NCBI GenBank assembly: GCA_903900155.1
Contig: CAIUMD010000065.1
Location: 1 to 62,899 of the forward strand
Direction of reading: 5' to 3'
DNA from: an uncultured Caulobacterales bacterium
GTDB taxonomy: Bacteria; Pseudomonadota; Alphaproteobacteria; Caulobacterales; Caulobacteraceae
DNA: 62,899 nucleotides
The notes under the pieces are model-generated. The model made no database searches and was not told where the DNA came from. It was given only the letters and a program-made list of their open reading frames with translations. A program made the position numbers and the translations under genes. Positions 27,878 to 36,031 of this stretch are shown piece after piece; within the stretch, counting starts at the first letter, position 1; every line of letters begins with the position of its first letter.

Positions 27878-30800
27878 CTAGAACTTCCACTTCACGCCCA
27901 GATAGAACTGGCGGCCGTAGTGCACGTACTCTTCCGAGCTCATGCGGGTGGAGTCGATCACCTTGCTGTCTTGCTCGTCGGTCAGGTTGATGCCTTCAAG
28001 GGTGACCGTGAAGTTGCCGAAGTTGTAGCTGACCTGGCTGTCGATGTTCAGGGTCTTTTCCTTGATCCGAACATCGTTGTTGTTGGTCGCCGACGGGGCC
28101 ACCTGGATCAGATACGGGTCGCGGTACGAGGCCGAGACGCGGGCCTTGAAGTTGGCCTTTTCGTAGTAGAGCGTCGCGTTGTAGGCCTCGGGCGACAGGT
28201 TCACCAGCGGCTGGGTGATCAGCAGCGCCGGCGCGGTCTGGACGCGCGGCGTGCCGGCATAGGTCGGGTTGCGGATCACGTACTGGATGTCGCTCTCGAC
28301 GCGCGTGTAGTTCACGATGCCGCCGAAACCGTCGAACGGCGCCGGCAGGAACGAGAACGGCCGCTGCAGCGAGATCTCGTAGCCCTTCAGCTTGCCGCCG
28401 GGGGTGTTGATCTGCGTCGTGACCGTGAACAGCGTGTCGGGCGTGTTGGTATTGCTCAGCAGGCTGTTGGGCAGCTCGGTTTCCGACCACGGCATGGTGA
28501 CGGCCGAGGTCTGGATGTAGGACTTGATGTCCTTCTGGAAGAAGCCGATCGAGAACAGGGTTTCCTTGTCGGGATACCACTCGAAGCTGAGGTCCAGGTT
28601 CTTGGACATCATCGGGTTCAGCTCGGGATTGCCGCGCGTCAGGGTCTGGTTGCCCTGGCTGATGGCGGTGTAGCCCGGCGTCAGGTTTTGCAGCTGCGGA
28701 CGCGTCATCACCTTGGCCGCAGCGAAGCGGACATAGAGGTTCTCGAACGGCTGGGCCGTCACGTTCAGCGACGGCAGGGTGTTGGTGTACTGGCGCGAGG
28801 TCGTCTGGACGCCGTCGGTCGGGACGGTGGTCGAGATCGTGCCGAAGGGCGTCGCCACCGGCGTCGTCACGCTGCCGGTGTTGTAGTGGCCCAGGGCCGC
28901 CTGCTCGGTCTTCACCCAGCGCACGCCGATATTGCCGCGCACCGGGATGCTGGCGATGTCGTAGTCGAAGTCGCCTTGCAGATAGAAGGCGGTGTCCTTC
29001 TCGGTGATCGACCGCAGGGCGCCCAGCTGGTTCAGGACGCTGAGGCGGAAGTCGCCGTTGGCGTTGATGCAGTTACAGTCGTAGCCCAACTTGGCCTTCA
29101 GCTTGTCGAGGTCCGGAGCCAGCCACGAGGTCGGCACGCCCGAGGGCAGGTCCAGGCCGCGGCCAAAGCCGGTGATCACGCGCGAGACGTCGGCGATCGT
29201 GGTGCCGGCCGGCAGGCCAAAGCCGGCTTCGGCCGTAAAGGTGCTGCCCGTGGTCGCCAGGTTGCGCGAATAAAGGCGCTTTTCCCACGAATTGAAGCCG
29301 TATTCCTTGTAGTTGCCGCCATAACGCAGCTTGAAGCCTTCCAGGATCTGGTAATCGATGTCGACGTGGAAGGTCTTGAAGGTGTTGACGGCCTTGCTGG
29401 GACGCAGGCGCAGCAGCGAAGCGTCGCCCAGGGCGTTGCTGGCGCTGTACTGATAGTTGGCGGGATTGGTCGGGTCGAAGCCGTAGTTGAAATTCGGCAG
29501 CTTGTCGTTCTGCGAGTAGTCGTAGCTGTAGTTGTCGCTGTCGTAGCGGTCGAACGAGAAGGTCGTCTGGACCGGATTGTTCTGGATCGAGCGCGACTGG
29601 CCATAGCCGACATTCAGGTGGCCGGCTTCGCCGAAGCGGGTGTCATAGGTCAGCGAGAACTGGTTGAACTCGGTCTTCAGTTCGTCGTGGCGATACTCGA
29701 CCCGGGCGTCGACGTCGTCGAACGTGCCCTTGATCAGGTTGCCCTTGCTGTCGGCCGTGAAGTTGACGACGTCGGTCTGCGGCAGGCCCGCGCCCGAACG
29801 GCTGAACGAGATGATTTCCAGATAGGTTTCGTCGCGGTTGTTCTGGAACTTGGCCAGCAGCGCGTCGAGGGTCAGGGTCGAGTTGGCGGTCGGGCGCCAC
29901 TGGATCGACCCGGTCACCCCCAGGCGCTTCTGATCATAGTCCAGGCGGCCATAGCGCGGGATGCGCGGGTGCCACAGGGCATTGGCGGCGCCGGCCTTGG
30001 CGGGCGTCGTGCCGGTGACCGGCACGCGGGCGCCGGTGACCGGATCATAGCCGTAGCCGATGCTGCTGTCGGCGCAGGCCGCCGAGTTCGAGAAGGTCGT
30101 GCCGCCGGGCGTGAAGCCGGGGGTCTGGGGATTGTAGGCCGCGCCGAAGCACGGGAAGGCGGTCGACGAGTTGTTGGGGACCGACGGGTTCTCCCAACGA
30201 CCGGTCGAGGAGCCCTCTTCGCGCTGGGCGCGGGTGGCGTAAGCGACTGACAGCAGGGCGCCGACCTCGCCAATGCCGGTGTCCCAGCGGTTGCTGACCA
30301 GGAAGGTGTAGCGCGGGTCGTTCTTCCGCGAGAGATCGTTCCAGCCGATCTTGGCGCTGGCGCTCATCGTGAACTTGCTGAAGTCGAACGGGCGCGCGGC
30401 CTGCAGGTCGACGATCGCGCCCAGCGAGCCCTCTTCGTTCATCGCCGAGGTCGACTTGCGCACGGTGACGCTGTTGAACAGTTCCGAGGCGAAGATCGAG
30501 AAGTCGAACTGGCGGCCGCGGTTGGCGCCGCCCGAGCTGTCCTTGCCGCCGGTGGTGGCCAGGGCTTCCAGGCCGTTCAGGCGCACGACGGTGAAGTCGG
30601 GACCCAGGCCCCGGACGGTGATGGTGCGGCCTTCGCCGCCGTCACGGTCGATCGACACGCCCGGCACGCGCTGCAGCGATTCCGCCAGGTTCAGGTCGGG
30701 GAAATCGGCGATGTCTTGCGCCTTGATGACGTCGACGAGGTCGTTTTCGCGACGCTTCACGTCCAGGGCGTTGGCCAGCGAGGCGCGGAAGCCGGTGACG

Positions 30801-30949
30801 ACGACGGCCTCGACCTCGCCGCTGTCGGCAGGGGCCCGAGCTTGGGTGTCTTGTGCGGATGCGGAACCGGCGATCATCGCCAGGGCCAGCGCGCCAGCGG
30901 ACACGCCGTAGTGCAGGACGCGCACGCGTCCCGTGGACTTCTTGGACAT
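27878..30949 (-). CDS. large TonB-dependent receptor, carbohydrate type, LacI-operator controlled
   Basis: About 1023 residues from ATG 30949, which has GGAGG four bases upstream; the longer frame has no signal peptide at its start. The signal sequence (RVLHYGVSAGALALAMIAGSASA) is followed by a TonB box (VEAVVVTGFRASLANALDVKRREN). Plug motifs LAESLQRVPGVSIDR and RGLGPDFTVVRLNG follow, then a long barrel ending in QFYLGVKWKF. Size and TonB box match sugar-polymer receptors. It converges on the nagA operon, yet its upstream region carries LacI-type sites rather than the GntR boxes, so its substrate may differ from GlcNAc. Confidence 0.93.
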   Translation of the reverse strand: MSKKSTGRVRVLHYGVSAGALALAMIAGSASAQDTQARAPADSGEVEAVVVTGFRASLANALDVKRRENDLVDVIKAQDIADFPDLNLAESLQRVPGVSIDRDGGEGRTITVRGLGPDFTVVRLNGLEALATTGGKDSSGGANRGRQFDFSIFASELFNSVTVRKSTSAMNEEGSLGAIVDLQAARPFDFSKFTMSASAKIGWNDLSRKNDPRYTFLVSNRWDTGIGEVGALLSVAYATRAQREEGSSTGRWENPSVPNNSSTAFPCFGAAYNPQTPGFTPGGTTFSNSAACADSSIGYGYDPVTGARVPVTGTTPAKAGAANALWHPRIPRYGRLDYDQKRLGVTGSIQWRPTANSTLTLDALLAKFQNNRDETYLEIISFSRSGAGLPQTDVVNFTADSKGNLIKGTFDDVDARVEYRHDELKTEFNQFSLTYDTRFGEAGHLNVGYGQSRSIQNNPVQTTFSFDRYDSDNYSYDYSQNDKLPNFNYGFDPTNPANYQYSASNALGDASLLRLRPSKAVNTFKTFHVDIDYQILEGFKLRYGGNYKEYGFNSWEKRLYSRNLATTGSTFTAEAGFGLPAGTTIADVSRVITGFGRGLDLPSGVPTSWLAPDLDKLKAKLGYDCNCINANGDFRLSVLNQLGALRSITEKDTAFYLQGDFDYDIASIPVRGNIGVRWVKTEQAALGHYNTGSVTTPVATPFGTISTTVPTDGVQTTSRQYTNTLPSLNVTAQPFENLYVRFAAAKVMTRPQLQNLTPGYTAISQGNQTLTRGNPELNPMMSKNLDLSFEWYPDKETLFSIGFFQKDIKSYIQTSAVTMPWSETELPNSLLSNTNTPDTLFTVTTQINTPGGKLKGYEISLQRPFSFLPAPFDGFGGIVNYTRVESDIQYVIRNPTYAGTPRVQTAPALLITQPLVNLSPEAYNATLYYEKANFKARVSASYRDPYLIQVAPSATNNNDVRIKEKTLNIDSQVSYNFGNFTVTLEGINLTDEQDSKVIDSTRMSSEEYVHYGRQFYLGVKWKF

Positions 30950-31071
30950 AGAACCTCCTCCCGTGTCGACCATAGGTCGTTGCGAGGCGACGTGACGCCG
31001 CCTTCGGCTTTCTTTCCGGCCTCGCGTCCTTCCCACGAGACCGGCGTCCAGCCTTATTTGATCTTCATTTT

Positions 31072-31085
31072 TGCCACCGGTGTCA
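31072..31085. promoter_or_regulatory. LacI-type operator, distal copy
   Basis: TGCCACCGGTGTCA is a near-perfect palindrome centred on CCGG (CACCGGTG is exact). It lies 123 bases upstream of the TonB receptor start and 32 bases, about three helical turns, from a second copy. The central CCGG with flanking TGACA/TGTCA halves is the style of sugar-responsive LacI-family operators. Confidence 0.6.
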
Positions 31086-31103
31086 GAACCGAACCATGGT
31101 TTT

Positions 31104-31117
31104 TGACACCGGTATCA
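31104..31117. promoter_or_regulatory. LacI-type operator, second copy
   Basis: TGACACCGGTATCA is palindromic except for one position and matches the first copy at 12 of 14 bases. The phased pair suggests cooperative binding. No LacI-family gene is present in this window, so the regulator must act from elsewhere. Confidence 0.6.
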
Positions 31118-31238
31118 GACAGCTAACAAAGCCCGATGCGGCCGACAAGGCCACAAAGCGGTCACAACCCAGGAGTTTGTAACTCCGTTGCGGTTTCGAC
31201 ACATAGCAACGTTCTGTCACGCGACCGCCGGAGCGGCG

Positions 31239-31709
31239 TCAGCCCTCTTCGGGCTTGTAGTGGCTGACCTGGTACAGGCCCTGCAGCATGGCGTCGCGTT
31301 GCTCGCCGGGCAGCTCGGCGCCGTGGGCCCGCAGCAGCTTCATGGCGTTGAGGTGCACGTCCACCGCGTCCCAGCGCCAGGCGCCGGCGGCCGCGCAGCT
31401 GTCGGCCAGGCCGCACAGCGACATCGCCGCCTTGTCGATCCCGGCGTCGGAAACGAACAGGCTGACGTCGATCACCCGCGAGGCCAGCAGATACAGAGCC
31501 TCGGCGTTCTCGCTCGCGCGATCGGGCGCGGCCTTGCCGAACCGGCGATCGATCTCGCCCAGGGCCTCGTCCAGCGCGGCCATCGACGACTCGCGCAGGG
31601 TCTCGACCCCGGCCTCGGCGGCGGCGACGGCGTCCTTGGCCAGGATGCCGCCCTTGTCCTTGATCAGGGAGGCCAGGCGGTTGGGGGGGCGGAACTTGCG
31701 GACGGTCAT
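31239..31709 (-). CDS. cheE: chemotaxis cluster protein CheE
   Basis: 156 residues, last gene of the che cluster, overlapping the preceding CheY-like gene by four bases. It has no enzymatic motif: an N-terminal basic segment (VRKFRPPNRLASLIKDKGGILAKDAV), then mostly helix (ALDEALGEIDRRFG, ALYLLASRVIDVSLFVSDAG, MLQGLYQVSHYKPEEG). In C. crescentus the equivalent open reading frame is called cheE and affects chemotaxis and surface attachment; that link is from general knowledge of the locus. The helical content suggests a scaffold or adaptor. Confidence 0.8.
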   Translation of the reverse strand: MTVRKFRPPNRLASLIKDKGGILAKDAVAAAEAGVETLRESSMAALDEALGEIDRRFGKAAPDRASENAEALYLLASRVIDVSLFVSDAGIDKAAMSLCGLADSCAAAGAWRWDAVDVHLNAMKLLRAHGAELPGEQRDAMLQGLYQVSHYKPEEG

Positions 31710-32308
31710 ATCTGCACCTTGGCTGGGCGCATCAGGTTGGCGATTTCGTCATCCGACATGTTGGGCGTCTGCGCATCGCCCACCTCTGCCGGGAGGTCAT
31801 CCTTCCGCCGTCCGTCCGTCCCCGGCGGGGGTCCCTCGTGCTTGAAACGCCTGTCTGGCCCGATGAAACTATCACATTCGATGAATTGCCGCTCCTCGCG
31901 CGCCACCCAGAAGATGCGCTCCAGCAGCACCTTAGGCGTCAGCGGTTTGGCCACGACATAGTTGGAGCCCGCGTCGCGCAGCTTGAAGATCTGCGAGGTG
32001 CGGGTGTGACCGGTCAGCAGGATCACCGGAATGTAGCGGTTGGTCTCGCCGCCTTCGCGACGCAGCCACTCGATGAACTCGATGCCGTCGGTGACGGGCA
32101 TCTGCACGTCGCTGACAATCAGGTCGAAGGTCTTGGTGCGGATCAGGGCTTGCGCGTCGGCGACGGTCTCGGCGCGATACAGCTGCTTGACGCCGAAGCC
32201 CGAGACGACCTGCGACAAAATGTCCAGCGAGGCGCCGTTGTCGTCCAGCACGAGCACCGTGGCGCGTTCGAGATTGATCCGGGCCGAGGGGAGGAGCGCT
32301 TCCGGCAT
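31706..32308 (-). CDS. CheY-like receiver with Arg-rich tail (CheY-III / Cle-like)
   Basis: 200 residues. The receiver domain (about 15-135) has LDDNGAS, phospho-acceptor Asp in LIVSDVQMPVTDG, ILLTGHTR and the conserved lysine in VVAKPLTP. A 65-residue tail follows, with an arginine- and proline-rich stretch at residues 149-168 (GPDRRFKHEGPPP then GTDGRR). This resembles the arginine-rich tail by which Caulobacter Cle proteins, CheY-like factors acting at the flagellar motor, bind cyclic di-GMP. So it may be a c-di-GMP-gated motor regulator rather than a classic CheY. It starts seven bases after cheU and overlaps cheE. Confidence 0.85.
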   Translation of the reverse strand: MPEALLPSARINLERATVLVLDDNGASLDILSQVVSGFGVKQLYRAETVADAQALIRTKTFDLIVSDVQMPVTDGIEFIEWLRREGGETNRYIPVILLTGHTRTSQIFKLRDAGSNYVVAKPLTPKVLLERIFWVAREERQFIECDSFIGPDRRFKHEGPPPGTDGRRKDDLPAEVGDAQTPNMSDDEIANLMRPAKVQI

Positions 32309-32315
32309 CGGCCCG

Positions 32316-32699
32316 CTAGAAGAAGTCCAGCTCGCCGGCCTCGGCGCGTTCGCCCAGTTCCTCGGCGCGCAGGCGCATGGCCATGTCGGACAGGCCCAAG
32401 CCGTTCAGAACCGGCGCGATGGACATCGCCCATTCACCGGAGGCGTGCAGGCCGACGCGCTCGAGCACCTCGGACAGGCCGTGCAGGCGCTGGCTCAGCT
32501 CGTCCAGGGCCTGCAGGCGCGACAGGTTCTCGACCGTGGCCCCGCCTTCCTTGGCCAGGTCGCCGACCAGATGCTCGCAGTCGCGGCAGATGGCGGCGGC
32601 CGCGGCCAGCTCCGCCGCCAGGCGACGCGACAGCTCCTGGACCGGGAGGTGATCCTCGGTCGGGGCGATCGGCGTCAACGGCAGCGGCGATGAGCTCAT
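32316..32699 (-). CDS. cheU: chemotaxis cluster protein CheU
   Basis: 127 residues, almost entirely helical, with an Ala-rich stretch (RRLAAELAAAAAICRDCEHLVGDLA at about residues 25-50) and an acidic end (EELGERAEAGELDFF). No enzymatic motif is seen. Its place between cheD and the CheY-like gene, and its size, match the Caulobacter gene called cheU, of unknown biochemical role. The pattern of long amphipathic helices could fit a four-helix adaptor or Hpt-like fold, but no Hpt histidine motif is present. Confidence 0.78.
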   Translation of the reverse strand: MSSSPLPLTPIAPTEDHLPVQELSRRLAAELAAAAAICRDCEHLVGDLAKEGGATVENLSRLQALDELSQRLHGLSEVLERVGLHASGEWAMSIAPVLNGLGLSDMAMRLRAEELGERAEAGELDFF

Positions 32700-32704
32700 G
32701 GGCG

Positions 32705-33268
32705 CTAGAACAGATCCACATCGCCGCTGGACGCGGCAGGCATCGGGGCGGGCGCGGGACGACGGACGTCCTGCGGAGCGTTGTCGACGGCCACCAGGCG
32801 CTGGCGGACGCGGCCCGAGGTCGGCCAGAACTCGACGCGACGGGCCGAAACCCCACCGGTGCTGGACGAGACGATCGGGATGCCTTCGTCGCGCAGGAAC
32901 CGCTCGGCGAAGGCCGAGTTGCTGGCGCCGACGTCCGACAGGCCGTCGAACAGCTTGGCGCCGCCGAAGATCTTGGCTTCCAGCCGCTCGCGGCGGGCGC
33001 CGCGCTTCAGCAGGTCGTTGATCAGGAGTTCCATAGCGTAGGCGCCGTAGCGGACGGCGTCGCCGCCCCCGCGTCCGTCGCCTTCCGGCAGCAGGAAGTG
33101 GTTCATGCCGCCGACGCCGGCTTGCGGGTCGCGGATGCAGGCGGCGATGCAGGAACCGAGGACCGTGGTCATGACGACCTGCGGATCGGTCGTCACATGG
33201 CTTTCGCCTTGGGTCACGTGAACCTTGATCGCCCGTTCCGGGTCGTCGTTATGGGAGAATTGCGTCAT
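32705..33268 (-). CDS. cheD: chemoreceptor glutamine deamidase CheD
   Basis: 187 residues. The family core [16 protein letters not shown] contains the catalytic Cys (residue about 40), followed by [11 protein letters not shown] with the catalytic His and SSTGG with the third active-site position. CheD deamidates glutamines on chemoreceptors and can be controlled by CheY or CheC-type proteins. A Pro/Ala-rich tail ends the protein. The ATG overlaps the upstream cheY stop by four bases. Confidence 0.95.
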   Translation of the reverse strand: MTQFSHNDDPERAIKVHVTQGESHVTTDPQVVMTTVLGSCIAACIRDPQAGVGGMNHFLLPEGDGRGGGDAVRYGAYAMELLINDLLKRGARRERLEAKIFGGAKLFDGLSDVGASNSAFAERFLRDEGIPIVSSSTGGVSARRVEFWPTSGRVRQRLVAVDNAPQDVRRPAPAPMPAASSGDVDLF

Positions 33269-33654
33269 GTCAGCTGCCCGAACACCTGTTCGATCTTCTC
33301 CCTCAAGCCCTGCACGGTGAAGGGCTTGACGCAGTAGTTGTTGACACCGAACTGCACGGCGCGCTGGACCAGTTCACGGTCGGCGCGGCCCGTCAGCATG
33401 ACGAAGGCCGTCTGGCGGATCGGCGGGTGCGAGCGCACCGCGCGCAGCAGGGCCAGGCCATCCATCTTCGGCATGTTGAAGTCCGAGATGACGAGGTTGG
33501 CCGGCTTGGCCAGGAGGTTCTTGAGAGCCTCCTCGCCATCAGGCGCCTCACGGATGTCCTTGAAGCCGATCTGCTGCAACGCATTGCGGATCAGAGCCCG
33601 CATGGTGAGCTGGTCGTCGACCACGAGTACGGAGATGGAGCTAGCTTGCGGCAT
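33265..33654 (-). CDS. cheY: CheY response regulator (second of the cluster)
   Basis: 129 residues with the full CheY set: VVDDQLTMR, phospho-acceptor Asp in [21 protein letters not shown] and [11 protein letters not shown]. It starts three bases after cheB and overlaps cheD. Several CheYs per cluster are typical of alphaproteobacteria, where some act at the motor and others act as phosphate sinks; which this one does cannot be read from sequence. Confidence 0.94.
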   Translation of the reverse strand: MPQASSISVLVVDDQLTMRALIRNALQQIGFKDIREAPDGEEALKNLLAKPANLVISDFNMPKMDGLALLRAVRSHPPIRQTAFVMLTGRADRELVQRAVQFGVNNYCVKPFTVQGLREKIEQVFGQLT

Positions 33655-33657
33655 GGT

Positions 33658-34692
33658 TCATCGCCTCGCGGAGGCCAGATCGAGAATGGATTGGCCCATG
33701 TGGGACAGGGAAACCTGCTTCTCCACAGCGCCAAGTTCGAAAGCGGAGCGCGGCATGCCGTAGACGACGCACGAGGCTTCGTCCTGGCCCAGCGTCCTGG
33801 CGCCGGCCTTGCGCATGGCCAGGAGGCCTTGAGCGCCGTCGCGGCCCATGCCGGTCAGGATGGCCCCGACCGCCTTGTCGCCGACGGCCTGGGCCACCGA
33901 GTTGAACAGCACGTCCACCGACGGGCGGTGGCCGCTGACCGGGTCGCCCTGGACCAGGCGGCAACGCAGGCCGGCCGAACGGACGACCTCCAGGTGCGTG
34001 GCGCCGCCGGGGGCGACATAGACCTTGCCGGGCTCCAGCAGGGCGCCGTCGGTGGCTTCCTGCACCTTGGCTCCACTGGCGCGATCCAGGCGCGCGGCGA
34101 AGCTGGCGGTGAAGGTCGCCGGCATGTGCTGGGTGATGACCGTCGGCGGGCAGGTCTCGGGGAACAGCTGCAGGATCGACAGCAGGGCTTCCACCCCGCC
34201 GGTCGACGAGCCGATCGCCACGATGTCGCCCGACGGCATGAAATCCTTGCGGCGGACCGGCGCCGAGGTCGGCGCCGCGCCGGCGTTGGTGCGGACGGCG
34301 GCGCGGGCCGCGATCTTCACCTTGGCGACGATCTCGGCCAGGGCTTCCTGGGTGCCGGTGGCGTCGGCGGGCTTGCCCACGCAATCCACCGCGCCCAGTT
34401 CCAGGGCCCGCAGCGTCATTTCCGCGCCGGCCTGGGTCAGGGTCGAGACCATGACCACCGGCATCGGCCGCAGGCGCATGATCTTCTCGAGGAACTCGAT
34501 GCCGTTCATGTTCGGCATCTCGATGTCGAGCGTGACGACGTCGGGGTTCAGGGCCTTGATCATGCCCCGCGCCTCGAACGGGTCGCCGGCGCCGCCGACC
34601 ACCTCGATTTCCGGGTCACGATTGAGGGCCGCCGTGATCAGGCTCCGCATGGTGGCGGAGTCGTCGACGACCAGGACGCGAATCTTAGGCAT
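33658..34692 (-). CDS. cheB: chemotaxis response regulator/protein-glutamate methylesterase CheB
   Basis: 344 residues from the ATG at 34692, which shares its A with the cheR stop (TGATG). The receiver domain has phospho-acceptor Asp56 in VTLDIEMPN, followed by a linker and the methylesterase domain with catalytic Ser in [11 protein letters not shown], His in ITQHMPATF and Asp in [10 protein letters not shown]. It removes methyl groups from chemoreceptors and is activated by CheA. Confidence 0.96.
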   Translation of the reverse strand: MPKIRVLVVDDSATMRSLITAALNRDPEIEVVGGAGDPFEARGMIKALNPDVVTLDIEMPNMNGIEFLEKIMRLRPMPVVMVSTLTQAGAEMTLRALELGAVDCVGKPADATGTQEALAEIVAKVKIAARAAVRTNAGAAPTSAPVRRKDFMPSGDIVAIGSSTGGVEALLSILQLFPETCPPTVITQHMPATFTASFAARLDRASGAKVQEATDGALLEPGKVYVAPGGATHLEVVRSAGLRCRLVQGDPVSGHRPSVDVLFNSVAQAVGDKAVGAILTGMGRDGAQGLLAMRKAGARTLGQDEASCVVYGMPRSAFELGAVEKQVSLSHMGQSILDLASARR

Positions 34693-35561
34693 CAGCGGCC
34701 CACCTTTCGATAGGCGGTCAGGCCGCAGCTCTCGAACGCGGTGACCGAAGCCCCGACGCGCTCGGAGTGGCCGACATACAGGCGGCCGCCGGGCGCGATG
34801 AGCGGGGCGAACCGGCTCCAAACACGTTCCTGGGTAGGTTCATCGAAATAGATCACGACATTCCGGCAGAAGATTGCGTCGAACGGGCCCTTCATAGGCC
34901 AGGACGGACCGTTGAGATTTAGTTCCCGGAACGCGACCAGGCTGCGAGCGGCCTCGCAAACGCGCCAGCTGCGGCGGTCGGCGTCACGCTCGAAGTACTG
35001 ACCGCGCACGTTGGCGGGGATGCCTTCCAGCAGGCTCTCGTCGTAGACGGCCTCGCGACCGGTCGCGAGCACGTTGGTGTCGATGTCCGTGCCCAGGATC
35101 CGGATGTCCAGATCGGCGGCGTTCGGCCAGACCGACAGCACCGTAAAGGCCATCGAATAGGGTTCCTGGCCCGACGAGCTGGCCGCGGACCACAGGCGCA
35201 GGCGGCGGCCGGCGCGCACCTGGTCGGCGATCGGCTCCAGCACGGTGGCGCGCAGGTCGTCGAAGTGGTGCGGCTCGCGGAAGAAGCGCGTGACGTTGGT
35301 GGTCAGCGCCCGGAGCATCTCCTGGCTCTCGTCGTGGCCCTTGTCGCTGGCGACGAAGGCGCAGTAGTCGGTGAAGGTGCGCATGCCCAGCGCGCGCAGG
35401 CGCTTGGCCAGGCGCGAGTAGACCAGCGTCGCCTTGCTGTCGGGCAGGCTGATGCCGGCCAGGTCGTACAGCAGCGCGGCGATGCGCTTGAAGTCGGCCG
35501 ACGTGAACGCGAACTCGCCGTCGACGAGGGCTTCACGGGCGGAGGCGGAGGCGATGCTCAT
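34692..35561 (-). CDS. cheR: chemoreceptor methyltransferase CheR
   Basis: 289 residues: an N-terminal helical CheR domain followed by a SAM-dependent methyltransferase domain with [16 protein letters not shown] (SAM motif), [11 protein letters not shown] and [15 protein letters not shown]. It methylates glutamates on the receptors. Both receptors at this locus end in a Trp-x-x-Phe tail of the kind CheR uses as a tether. One-base overlaps couple it with cheW upstream and cheB downstream. Confidence 0.96.
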   Translation of the reverse strand: MSIASASAREALVDGEFAFTSADFKRIAALLYDLAGISLPDSKATLVYSRLAKRLRALGMRTFTDYCAFVASDKGHDESQEMLRALTTNVTRFFREPHHFDDLRATVLEPIADQVRAGRRLRLWSAASSSGQEPYSMAFTVLSVWPNAADLDIRILGTDIDTNVLATGREAVYDESLLEGIPANVRGQYFERDADRRSWRVCEAARSLVAFRELNLNGPSWPMKGPFDAIFCRNVVIYFDEPTQERVWSRFAPLIAPGGRLYVGHSERVGASVTAFESCGLTAYRKVGR

Positions 35562-36028
35562 CAGGCGGCCAGGGCCTCGCGTTCGGGAAGGATGCGGTCC
35601 AGCGAGATCTCACTGATCATGCGGCCTTCGATCGAGATGATGCCCCGCACGAAGTTGCGGACGGTGTCGCAGGCCATGTCCGGCGTCGGTTGCACCATGT
35701 CGTCATTGATCGACAGGATGTCCGACACCGCGTCGACCAGCAGGCCGACGGTGCGGTCGCCCGCCTTGACCACGATGAAGACGCTGCGGACGGTCGGCTC
35801 GATGATCGGCATGCCGAGGCGGCAGGCCAGGTCCATGATCGGCAGGACCGCGCCGCGCAGGTTGATGACGCCGCGCATGAAGCTGGGCGACTGCGGGAGC
35901 ACGGTGGCCGGGCTCCAGCCGCGGATCTCGCGGACGGCCATGATGTCGACGCAGTACTCCTGGTCGCCCACGCGGAAGGAGATCAGCTCTCGGCGGTCGG
36001 CCCCGCTGGCGGTGGCATGGTCGGTCAT
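35561..36028 (-). CDS. cheW: chemotaxis coupling protein CheW
   Basis: 155 residues forming one CheW SH3-like domain: [44 protein letters not shown] and [12 protein letters not shown]. It bridges receptors and CheA in the polar array. It sits three bases after cheA and overlaps cheR by one base. Confidence 0.96.
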   Translation of the reverse strand: MTDHATASGADRRELISFRVGDQEYCVDIMAVREIRGWSPATVLPQSPSFMRGVINLRGAVLPIMDLACRLGMPIIEPTVRSVFIVVKAGDRTVGLLVDAVSDILSINDDMVQPTPDMACDTVRNFVRGIISIEGRMISEISLDRILPEREALAA

Positions 36029-36031
36029 GAC

